64,000 nucleotides of DNA from Diphasiastrum complanatum (Eukaryota; Streptophyta; Lycopodiopsida; Lycopodiales; Lycopodiaceae). Both the position numbers and the translations under genes were made by a program. Under the pieces are notes generated by a model that worked only from the letters and a program-made list of their open reading frames with translations, made no database searches and had not been told where the DNA came from. Below, one piece after another: positions 45,567-56,463 of this stretch (positions are counted from its first letter, which is position 1; the number at the start of each line of letters is the position of its first letter). The stretch covers positions 19,863,450-19,927,449 of the forward strand of contig CM055095.1 of NCBI GenBank assembly GCA_029204225.1, read 5' to 3'.

Positions 45567-48500
45567 CTGGCAATACGCCCACCATCTTGCCTCTTATTCT
45601 CCACAATATTTTATATTGCATATTAATCCTGGTTCCATGAAATAAATAGTTGACAAGCATCTTGCACATAGATATGGCATGCTTGTAAACCCAACCTACA
45701 ATTTTTACCTTGAATAGTGCTCTTGAATCGGAGATTCCACATATATGTCTATGCTCATGAGTGTATCGCCCTTTTGGATGAACTGCCCTCCTATTATCTT
45801 GTATGTATTGTGGATGGTCTTGATCTTCAACAAATGGGTGGGTAATTATTGTGATGATTGTGCTCAAGTAATAACATACTTTTGCTGATGCTAGAAATAT
45901 AGCTTGTTGTGATGCAAACAAGACAAAATGTGTGATATTATTTGTTGCATACAACACACAGTCTTTGTTATAGAGGTCCTAACTTTGATGCTATATATCG
46001 TGAAGAATGCAAATAATGGCTTGATCAATCCATAGGATGATTCCACACGTGTGGAGCTTGTTCTCACTTGTGAAGGATAGGCCTAGGTAGGCATGCTATT
46101 ACCAAAGTTCAAGAGATGTAACGTCATCTGTCAAGTTTCTATTAGTTAGAATCTCTCTCCTTGAATCTAGGAATTTCGGAGAGGTGCAATTTGATTGGAT
46201 GCCTCTAAATTAAAGGGTAGACTTTAGGAGTAGGCTAAGGATTGATCACATGGCACTCTCACATGTGAGATCAGCTCGGGCTAGTTTTGTGTATGATCTT
46301 TTTGGAGCTCATGTTACACATTGGAAATTGGAGAGTTGAATACGATTATTTCACATACAAGCTTTTGTAGATCTCTCTTTTACATGCAATCTTTTGCGTT
46401 GAATGCATTAATTACCATATTTTTTGAAACCCCGTTAGCAACTAATGCTTGAGTATTAATGAGACATAAATAATGTTGTTTGGCTAAGATTATTTGCTTA
46501 TTGAATTCAATGTTATTGCTTAGATCCTTTGACTTTTTTGGTTGCATATATATTGTTTCTAAGCTTTACCTTATGACATATTTGACTTCTCAATTTTAAT
46601 TTGTGAAAATGGATATATACTAATTTTAGAATTAGATATATTAGTACTTTGTTCTCAGCTCTATATTTGTATAGCTTGTTGTTCACACGTGCGAAGGTAT
46701 TTGGATCATAAATACTTAGTTTTTTTTTTATTGTTCTTGTTTGCTTATCAACACTGTGTCGTTTTTCTAGCTTTCAATATTGATGGAAATACATGTAGGA
46801 ATGCCTCCAATCCTTCTTGTGGATTGAATAGATCCATTTAAAGTCCATAAATTTCACATCTTTACATGGTATGAAGCCTTGTTTAAGAGGTTGTGTTTGA
46901 TCTGTTGTAAAGTCCTTTGATCCGTTGTAAAGTCCAAAAATAACATTCTTTTGAGAGCAAAAAGCTAGTCTTGGTGAGGCGAGTTTCTAACAAGTGGTAA
47001 CATTGAAAATTTGGGATCCATCATTGCAAGTAGGCTTTAGGTGTCTTTCCACACGTGTGAAATTTTGTAGGAATAGAGAGTAAGTCATTTCTTTGAGTTA
47101 GTCCCACATTAGCATGTATTGACATTTTGATAAACTTTTTGATGTTCGGTGTGGAAAAAACTACAAGGATTTCAAATCTATTGATAGATTTAAGTTTGGA
47201 TCATCAAATCCATTGTTTTGATCTATTGTTCATGTATCAGAAAGTTCTTTTACAAGCTTGATCTGAAATTTTACAAGAGAAGAAGGTCACTTGTCCCATG
47301 GACCTCCCATTATGAGTTGGGCCCTTCCAAACTTGAGTACATGGACCAAAAGTTAAAACATGCTACTTGGGTCCTCAAAACCATATACATTGCCCCAACT
47401 TCATTAAATATGGCATTAATCCCATGAAGTCACGCAATCCAAGCTTGGAGAAAGCTCTGTACTCGCCATACTATCTCTGGAGAAGATCCCACGCAAGGAG
47501 AAAATAAACTTTGATGACCCTTGACAACCGTCCACGAGGGTGTATCTTCTGGTACCTCGACTTCGCAGTTAGAGCATCAACAGAGGAATCCAAGGACAAA
47601 TAGTGGCTTCTAACACTTCATATACAAGGGGTAGACAAGCAAGGTAATCTTGCAAATGAGGAGGAGAAAGATGGTAAGGAATCATCTCTAATAACGTCAA
47701 CCACATAACAAGCAAATTGCAATTCAATTGGTTTTTGGTGGATAAATATGGGGCAAATTTCCACATAATATTCCAAAGGGATGTTTTCTCAGCTCAACTC
47801 TTTTATCATGGTGCTAAAAGTCATTTTTTACAAGAAGTGATCATGGTGTTGGTTTTGGATTCTAATCTAACTTCATGTGAGAACTCAACAAATTTCAAAA
47901 GTGATTTTTGCAGGTCTGCATATTCACTCACGGAAAATGATAGTTTGCAAAACTTGGTCGAAAATGCATCCAAAGGGTTGAACTAGCCCAAGGTTGAAAA
48001 TGCACTCGAAGAGTTGGAGTATCATAAGATCGAAAGAAGCCCAAGGTCAGAATCACAAGGCTGAAATAAAGTGAGATCATGATCTAAATTGATTCTTGGC
48101 CTAGATTGACAGGTTGAATTAAATCGATTCAACTCGACCCAATATTCGATCCAAGTTGGCTGTCAATCTTCAAGGTCGAAATTAGAATTGATTTTTAGGG
48201 TCAAAATACAAAATCGAACTTTTGATTTGTGTATACTTATACAAGATCTTCTTCAATGGACGATCTACTACAACTATTCACAAATTAGTTGGCAGTAGTT
48301 ATTTCCATTAAGCAGTCTTCTAATCTAATTCAACATCTAATTAGCATTCTTGTTTATATATGAGATTCGTTGAAACATTTTGTAAGTGTTGCAACCAAGC
48401 GCATTTTGCCAAGAAAAGAGGAGCATCACACTTTCTTTTAAGAGAGCTGACACAATTGCATCTATTATAGATTCATGCTTTCTATAGCTATATGACAATA

Positions 48501-49144
48501 GCTAACAGTTCCATTCATTAATGATTCTCCAATGATTTGTTGTGATGTAAAAATGTCATGTGCATTCAAACTATATAATGTACATGATTCATTTGCGCAC
48601 TCCATCACTTCTATTTTGCAAATTGTTGTTCATTATTTAATACTTCAATGTAGTTCAGCTCTTTAGAAATGAAGGATCAACATTAGACTAAATCATTTCA
48701 GTGCATGGTTGTCATTGACACTTCAGACACTATTTTATTTATTTATCAATTTTGTTGTTTAGTTTATTACATTCATGCACTTACTTTTGAATTCTATTTA
48801 TCATGAATACATAATATATGTGTCTGAACAAGAGCTCTATTTAGAATAATTGTGTCAATGAACCACAAGTAGTTCTATCAATGTAGTAGATTGATTATTG
48901 TTTGAAATACAACAGTTCTAAACCTTAGTCCATCTCTTTTTCGGCCATATTTTCTTCTTCATGGGAACAAGGATTACAGTCTGAAACTAGCAAAATGGAT
49001 TCAATTCGATAGCTATGGATCTATAATGAAGCAGTAATTTTTCTACGATGACACATCCTCCATCATAACTACTTAACCGAGGCGATCAAGCTGATCAAAC
49101 AAGCGTCTTCATTTTTGAGGACAAAAATGTTTAAGTAGGGGGAG
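45567..49144. other. No recognisable gene; decayed LTR-element interior
   Basis: Long AT-rich stretch without retroelement domains that I can detect. Its right end (about 49090-49144) reads like the 3' tail of a gypsy internal region and closes with purine tract AGTAGGGGGAG before an LTR. ACACGTGT/ACACGTGC motifs recur near 46035, 46690 and 47050. The open frames 47218-47427 and 47717-47986 match nothing known. Confidence 0.45.
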
Positions 49145-50401
49145 TGTCATGTACTTTTAGTACATCAGTGCTTTTCAAAACAATATAATATCCATTGTAA
49201 GCTTTGTAGGCCCAAAAGGAGCTATTGTGAAGAATTGAAAAAGATTATCTATGTTAGATATAGGGGTCTTATGTTTTTTATATCAAGCATCTAGGTGTAG
49301 GATGTTGATAGGACCAAATTTGGCACAGATGGCAAATTACCCATTTCCACTTGTAATGCCACTATTTAGCCAAAATAGAGTAAGAGGCTAAACTCTTGCC
49401 AATTAGAGTGTAGACAAGTGTAATACTTTTGTTTGATGAAATTTAAGAGGTCCAATAGGATTTAGAGGTGGAACCTTGAGGGGTCCAATAGAATTTGAGG
49501 TTTGCTTGAAAATGGTCCAATAGAATTTAGAGGTGAATGGATCAATGGTCCAATAGGATTAAGAGGTGGCAAAAGTGTGGTCCAATCATAGTTAAGCATA
49601 GTGGTAGCTCGTGGATCTACTAGTATCATTGTACTTCTCATTTGGATCTAATTGATTTAGAGATTGAGTGAATTTTGAGTGTAAGTGATTTTCTAGCTTT
49701 CTCTCTCTACCCGAGAGCTCATGATGATTTTTTCTCTCTACCCGAGGAGAGCAGCTTGTTTTTACTTAGAATAATTTTTGAATACTTCCCACACATGTGA
49801 GTGAGAGTTGGAAGTGAGTGAATGCATGTAGTAGATCAAAGATAGATCTTGAATCTCAATCTAGTCTTGATCTTGGTGCATCTACACACCTTAGGAGATC
49901 ACAAGTACATGTTGTGGACAGTCCACACGTGTGAATTCAATAGCTATTAGCCTTAATAACAAGGCGGTTCCATCTTTAGGCCCTCCAAAGTAATTAATAA
50001 GGATAATAGGCCAACAAGGGCCCAATGAAGTTTGAATAATACTTAACAAGGGCTAACTATCCCTCAAGATAGTTATGTTTAGTTAAGTAAGAGCATTGTC
50101 TATAACTAGGCAAGAGACATCATTTGTGAATCTTTTGGCTCATTTGCAAGTGAGAGCTTCTAGCTTCCTTGTGAATGTGAGCCATAGGGATCTCCATTGC
50201 TAGGTCTCATGTGCCCTATCCACATGAATCAATGCTCATTTACATTGCTTTGTACTCTTCATTTCATTTCTATTGTGATTCTATGGAGATCCTTGTGTTT
50301 TTAGCTTTCTATGGATATGCTATCTTGAATGCTTTGTACTTTTCTTGCTCTTAGCTTTACTTCCATTGTAATTGCTATTTGCTTAGATTTGGCACATGAC
50401 A
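49145..50401 (+). repeat. Candidate gypsy 3' LTR, 1257 bp
   Basis: It begins TGTCATG after the polypurine tract AGTAGGGGGAG and ends CATGACA, a 7-bp inverted terminal repeat. Within U3 there is a degenerate direct repeat of GGTCCAATAGGATTTAGAGG (about five copies, 49447-49590) and a repeated CTCTCTACCCGAG. No matching 5' LTR is seen, so the borders depend on the terminal motif and the purine tract. Confidence 0.65.
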
Positions 50402-52261
50402 TTATCAAATACCAATTTTTGTAGAATCAACACTATTGCCTATTCATTTTCTATATAGTATTCATTATTTCCAATTTAAAGAATCTTATGTGGATGGATA
50501 CGTGGCAAATATGAGAATGAATGCACCTTTGATTATGGCGCCATACATATACAAGTAAGTAAGCTTCTTTTTTTCAAAATTTAGCTATTGCTATATTTCT
50601 TGAGCTAGCATGTTAGAAGTTTACCCTGACTCACATGCCAATTTGTTATTGCAGTGAATATTGGATTGTATATGTTTTTGGAATTATATGTAAATAGCGA
50701 CGGTATACGCAACCCGGTGTGCATAAAAATGAATTCAATGTCGCACATGCACATGGCTACAAAAAAAATTATACGGATGTTGATTGAATACTTTCCTATG
50801 CTAGGTGCAACGACGTACATGAAATTGGAGTGGGATAGATGCAAAGGTGATTTTTGTATTTCTTTTTAACATCTCAGATATCACTTCAGCGCGAGTTTTC
50901 ATTTTTCGTATTTAACTGACGCTCACGGTGCATGTTGAAATGATATCTCATTGTTTTTCATTTTCAAATTTCTAATATCAATTCAACGCACACTTGCAAT
51001 CTTTGTAAATTTTCATTCATATCCTTGCGCGCTGAACCAATATCTCATCATATTCTAGTACATTAACATAGTTTTCTGTTTCGTTTGTCTGTGTAGTCCT
51101 CCCAACAACAAGATAATATTAGTTGCTGATGGTATACAGTCTTCAATGCAAGATCACTTTTTATGTGGCTCGCTCTACAGGACTCTATTCCAGATATACG
51201 GAAGGTCATATATTTATTTAGAAAATTTTCGTGAATTTATTATTGTCAATCATGAGATAGTCCTTGTCATATTCCTTACATATGTTTCTAATCCAAATTT
51301 TCTTATGAAATTTGTTTTTTCATTTTTCTTACGCAGTCACGCCACAAGGGATATGGCATTTTCAACGTGAACCTTTAAAGACATTGGTGGAAATTTTCTA
51401 CCCTGTAGATATTCCAAACGCTAGTCCAAGCAAAGGTTCTTCCATCTGGAGAACTAGATTTAGAAATCATAGAGCCAAAGATAGATTATACAAAAAAATA
51501 AATGGTCTCCCTTCATGTGGAAGAGCCAATATGTATTTCACATGTACAAAAATTTTTATACAAATATATTGAGATTTTATATATTCATGCATCTTCAATT
51601 TCGATTGTTGTTCCTATATCTTTGCATTTCAGATTCTTATTTTAGGTGCTTAGTGAATCAAAGCTAGTCCTCATGATCAAAGCTTGCTTCGGTAGGCAAT
51701 ATGACAACTAATCCTCTAAAAAAACTTTTTATTTATGGTATTATTCTTTGTCGACCTGGCAGTAGATAGATCTGAATTACACCTATGCACAGTAAATCGG
51801 GCAAAGGTTCTTTTTCTGAATTTTTAGGGTTTTAGTGATTTTTTGGTGTTTTTTGACAATTTTTCTGATGTTTCTAGAAATCTGCTAGGAAGGATTGTTC
51901 GCCCTTCAAACTAAAGATTTTGTGATCAAAATCGAAGGCGTCTGCGAAGGTTTCTTGAAAGAGGGCAAAAAGTTATCAACTCTGATGGCGATTTTTGCCT
52001 TCTCAAAATCTGACAGATTTGACCGATTTTTGTTGTTTTTTCTGATATCTCAAATCCAAATGGATCTTAAGATTGGTGATTTGAATAGCTTTTCGTTCTA
52101 CAATCAGATTAGATTTCAAACAAGCAAATCCACTCAAATCAAGCAAAATCACTCCCAAACTAACCCTAAATGCAGATCTAACACTATTCATGCCACGACA
52201 AGATGCCTAATGCAAGCTAACCATCCAACAAACATGCTGCAAACTAAAAAATTGGTGTAGC
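50402..52261. other. No assignable gene; possible unknown exon near 51340-51572
   Basis: A plus-strand open stretch after an acceptor-like TTCTTACGCAG (to about 51337) encodes TPQGIWHFQREPLKTLVEIF and continues to 51572. Its codon use looks coding, but I recognise no family and can define no partner exons. Frame 51895-52260 is likely chance. The rest may be the interior of the element whose Asp-type primer site is at 52262. Confidence 0.3.
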
Positions 52262-52279
52262 TCCTCGACAACGGCGCCA
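52262..52279 (-). other. Primer-binding site, Asp-tRNA type (Tat/Athila-like)
   Basis: The minus strand reads TGGCGCCGTTGTCGAGGA, close to the TGGCGCCGTTGCCGGGGA site known from Tat/Athila-type gypsy elements. In this orientation the 5' LTR would begin at about 52284 (plus-strand TGTAGTG) and extend rightwards. It marks a minus-strand element different from all the initiator-Met ones here. Confidence 0.7.
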
Positions 52280-52283
52280 AAAT

Positions 52284-52985
52284 TGTAGTGGGTTTCTTTC
52301 CTTGCCTAACCTCAATCCAAGATCTAATCAATCTAGCATCAAAGAGACGAAGTTAGTTGTCACGCATAGATTCGATCCCATGAGAGTGATAGTATAGTTC
52401 ATATTTCAGCATGATGGAAGATTCACATCTAACTCTAACATCCAATAACCCTAAGCATTAACACTACATCCACAACGAGATAGCCTACTCTTTCTCTTTC
52501 TCCCTTTCTTTCTCATAAAAAGTATAACAACATGAAATCCCAATAACAATCAGACCCAACAATTAGCAAAACACAAATAAAGCATGAGAGATGGAGGAAA
52601 AGTGATAGAAAGCAAGGACATTCATCAATCCATTTCACAAGAGAACCAATCTACTTTATTGAAATGAGGAAATGAACATGTGTAGGAACTCAAGTTGGTC
52701 CCTAGAGGAGGACCCTAGCCTCTGAATCTTATTGGTCCATTTCTGCCTCCCTGATTATTCAAATTTAAAAAAGAGAGGGAACCATCCAAATTGGAGGGAA
52801 ACCCAACTTTATTCACTAACTTGACATTTAGGCCCTACGACATTAAAAGTCCCGCAAAAAAGGCCTAAAGTCCTTTTATTGACTTGTAATTAATCAAATA
52901 ACTATGTGATCATCGGGTTGGACTTACACACGCAGGGTGCCAAATCCCTCTCACTTATTAGCTAGGGTTAGAATTTCCTTGGCAT
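52284..52985. other. Probable 5' LTR region of the Asp-primed element
   Basis: Non-coding, AT-rich. A CACTACA at about 52467-52473 could pair with TGTAGTG at 52284 as LTR ends, giving only about 190 bp, so I do not commit to it. Confidence 0.35.
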
Positions 52986-52989
52986 CTGC

Positions 52990-53292
52990 AACCCTCCAAC
53001 ACTTCACTCCTCCTTTGGCACTTGTACATAAGCTTTACACCCAGGGACTCGAAACTTGTCAATTTTAGGCTTCATTCCCGTAAGAGATTCTTCGGGAGTT
53101 ACATTTGGAACCGCAATTAGACACCCATCTTTGACAAATTCAACCTTCAAATGTTGATTTGCCATCACACCAACAGAAAAATCTTTTTCAGTGCATGAAC
53201 ATAAAGCACATTGGGAATATTCTTGATCTTACCATCGAGAAACTGCACAGGTACATTACTGACACCTTGAATTTGGCATTCTTCCACATTGG
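52990..53292 (-). pseudogene. Copia fragment: protease end joined to integrase C-terminus
   Basis: The minus strand encodes VPVQFLDGKIKNIPNVLYV and VGVMANQHLKVEF (protease and pre-integrase side), then passes directly to VTPEESLTGMKP and VPGCKAYVQVP (integrase C-terminal part). The integrase core between them is missing. The gypsy LTR begins at 53293 within the copia frame, so the gypsy landed in this copia. Confidence 0.75.
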
Positions 53293-53761
53293 TGTTACAA
53301 CTCTCATGAATCTCCGATCGCCTTGAAGGTTCTGCACACCCCATACCAGTGACGATGCACCGTACCTTCCCATCCATAGGGTCACAACCGACCCACCCCC
53401 ATGCACTAGAGCTATCGACATAGTCATAAACAGTTGAGCCTCCTACGATAATTGGTGTCTCATACCACCAGCCATCACACTCGGCTCTCTCTAGCATACA
53501 TCTCCTGGCCTGGAGATACATCCTGGCTCATGCACGTGCTCTCCATCCACCAACTCCCGGGTAGACTGAGTGAACGGAAAGAGAGAAACCCCACCACTAT
53601 ATAAGCATAGTATAGTGAGTCCCATCCAGCACAGTCCAGCCGGTGACACGTGACCACCTAGGGTGGTGACACGTGGCACCCAAACATGTCAATAATGCTA
53701 GACCTGTGTCATGCCCCTTGTGAGGCCGTCACTGAAGGGCATACCATTATGGTACATAACA
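53293..53761 (-). repeat. 3' LTR of a chromodomain gypsy element
   Basis: In element orientation it starts TGTTATG (53761) after a G-rich polypurine tract (53762-53779, including ten consecutive Gs) and ends TTGTAACA (53293): 469 bp with TGTTA/TAACA ends. A TATATAAG on the plus strand near 53599, read as CTTATATA in the element, may be its TATA box. It is GC-rich relative to its surroundings. Confidence 0.8.
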
Positions 53762-53775
53762 TCCCCCCCCCCTTC

Positions 53776-54590
53776 CAATAAAAACTTCCTTCTATGGGAA
53801 AGACCAGGGAATCTAAGTCTCAAATCATCTTCTTTCTCCCAAGTGGCCACATCATCTGACTTATCTTTCCGACGAATCAAATGTTCATGAATCAAACAAT
53901 TTCTCCGCTGATGTCGTCGGGTATCCATGATCCTTTCCAGTTTATGGGGTACAAAGGCAGTCAAATTCAGCAGTAACACTAGATCATCTGCGTGAATCAA
54001 GTCATTTTTTCCACCAAGTCATTCTTTTAAACGACTAACATAGAATACAGAATGAACCTTAGTTCCAACAAGGAGTTCTAGTCTATACGCAACCCTACCA
54101 ATTTTGTCAAGAACTTTGAAAGGACCGCTTAAACGTGGAGATAACTTTGGACATTTCTCTGTTCGAAGTGTCTTAGAGTCTTTGGGAATTCTAAGATACA
54201 CCCAATTACCAATCCCAAATTCTCGAGGAGCACGACTTTGGTTAGCATAGAATTGGGCTCTCAGTCCTGAGCCTCCTGATCTAATGCTTTCCCTAGCCAC
54301 CTGCAACATTTCTTGCATATCATGCAAGAAATCTGCTGCAACTTGAACCTTGAGGCCTTTGAGTCCAACGAAGATAGGGGAACGAGGCTGAAAGTCATAC
54401 AAGAGCATAAAAGGACTAAAACTAGTGGCAGAATGATTCATACTATTGTATGCGAACTCAACCATTGGGAGGTACTTTTATCAATCTAATTGTCACTTGG
54501 AAAGATATGTGCGAAGCATATTTTCCATCGACTGATTGACACGTTCAGTCTGACCATTGGTTTCTGGGTGATCCGAAGACTTAAAGTAAT
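53776..54590 (-). pseudogene. Chromovirus integrase C-terminus with chromodomain
   Basis: On the minus strand the fragment runs from the core end (HPETNGQTERVNQSMENMLR near 54540) through EFAYNSMNHSATSFSPFML and the GPF module (KLSPRLSGPFKVLDKIG, VAYRLEL). It ends with a chromodomain-like tail (LERIMDTRRHQRRNCLIHEH, ATWEKEDDLRLRFP, about 53830-53960). Such tails direct chromovirus integration to heterochromatin. In-frame stops occur at 54019-54021 and near 54480. The reading frame stays open through the polypurine tract and ends at 53698 inside the LTR. The 5' two thirds of the element are missing beyond about 54595. Confidence 0.87.
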
Positions 54591-54681
54591 TTCTAGTCTT
54601 TCAAAATTGTTATGGGGTTTTACTTTTCTTAATGTTTTTCCATTAGTATCTAAAGCACATGAGTTAACCTCCCTCGACCTT

Positions 54682-54685
<4 letters not shown>

Positions 54686-54772
<87 letters not shown>
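54686..54772. repeat. (TC)n microsatellite, 87 bp
   Basis: An uninterrupted TC repeat at the edge of the gypsy fragment. Confidence 0.97.
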
Positions 54773-54775
<3 letters not shown>

Positions 54776-56049
54776 AAATCTATGGATTATGGTGTGGGTA
54801 GTGTTAGTGTGGTTGGGGTTAAAATAGAGTTAGTTTAGGAAGCAACTAAAATAACCAACTAGATCTTAGTTAGAACTCTCCTAGTGGAACTAACCCTTTT
54901 GACAGGCATAGGGCTGCTCTACCACTTTATCTACACCCAACAAATGTTTATAGTTTTGATTCTTTTTAGCACTCAATGACTCCTTGGGCAAGGGCAAATT
55001 CAATTATCTGCTATATGTTTTTAGGATTTTTTAGTTTGTCTTTTTTTGGCTTTTAATCTTTTCTAGAGAAATCGTCAGAAGCAACATGTATCAACGTACT
55101 TGCAATCTCACATATTAATCCAAGATCGCATTATTTTGGATATACACTCTATTTTTCTGCTTTTATGATATGAATTGTTTTTTGGATTTTTTCAAGTCTA
55201 TCTCCTTTTTATGAATTATGTTAAAAGAAAGAACGATCTGATCTAGGATCTTATCGTCAAAGCTTGATCAAAGATCTACTTGCCCTAATGATATGGTTAT
55301 CCTTAACATGAAGAATTTACTAGGCGATACGAAGATCTAAGATCACAACAAAATTAGTCGTTGAAAGAGTAGATGCAAGATCACAAGAGGATTGAGTATC
55401 TCCACTAGATTTTCAACACTAGATCATATTGGTTTGATATCATCAAAAAGCCGTGCCTGCATTTGGACTTGAGAAATCAAAATTTTGAATCTAACAAATG
55501 TAGCAAAGTTTAGAAAGGGCTCTAATGTGGTTGAAGCTAAAAGGGACACCTACAAAACCGTGTGTCATAAAGGTTGGCATGTGAAATGTAGTGACATATT
55601 CATTAAAACTAGTCAATATAGGAAAAATGTTGCAAAACACAAGGCATACCTTGCTACACACTGAGTTCAACTTCTTTAATGACAACAAAGATAGACATCT
55701 CACCGTTGATTTGGCATGGTTGGACTGATGGAAATTTGATTGTTTTATCACCCTTCATCAAATTGTACTAGGATGGATATTGTGATCATGTTTTCACATG
55801 ACAAGGTGCATACATGGTGGCATGATCTAGACCATGCCAAGAGGCTTTTTGGAGCACAATTGTGTTAGCCCTAAACTTTGGATTAGGATGGCCTATAGCC
55901 AAAACTTAGGACGATGTATAAAAGGTGGAGACCTTAGCATAAGTCCATTGTCTACACAAAATAAAATTTGGATGTATTATACACAATACAATAGAGTCAA
56001 ATAAATTGTGACCTGCTATTGCAGGTCTGCCAAACCTATTGTACAGGTT

Positions 56050-56086
<37 letters not shown>

Positions 56087-56463
56087 GAGAGAGAGAGAGA
56101 GATGTGGTTGTCTATACAGATGAGGACCACCCCAGACAAACGAGAGTATATATAAGGCCAAAAGACGGAACAAAAAATCTTCATGGTACACACTTGATCT
56201 GGAATTTGGAATGATGGAGCCAATTTCCAAAAGAGCTGATTGACCTTGCATTTTGGACATGAATATTTTGATACAAAAATATGGATGATCGTGAGTAGTT
56301 TGCAAAGCTATAATAATATGTGTGGTTGATCTTTAACGGTATAATTTGGAAACAATTGAATGCACACAAAATGATGTTGATCCTGAGTAGTCATCATATG
56401 TATTTTGTATAAATTGCAGCATACACTTGGTAAATCTTGATTAATCAGCTGCATTGTATATTC
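54773..56463. other. Intergenic DNA with composite microsatellite
   Basis: There is no recognisable gene. A compound repeat (GT)n(AT)n(GA)n occupies 56050-56102. The stretch includes the 3' flank of the hydrolase gene. Confidence 0.5.

Noticed and set aside
45385-45957. A 190-codon minus-strand frame
   Set aside because: It spans the right end of the hAT MITE and its target duplication, with no motif; chance open frame.
47218-47986. Small frames as host genes
   Set aside because: No motif, no splice structure and composition like the surrounding LTR-element DNA.
56050-56102. CRISPR-like or tandem array
   Set aside because: It is a compound dinucleotide microsatellite; no spaced repeats are present anywhere in this plant window.
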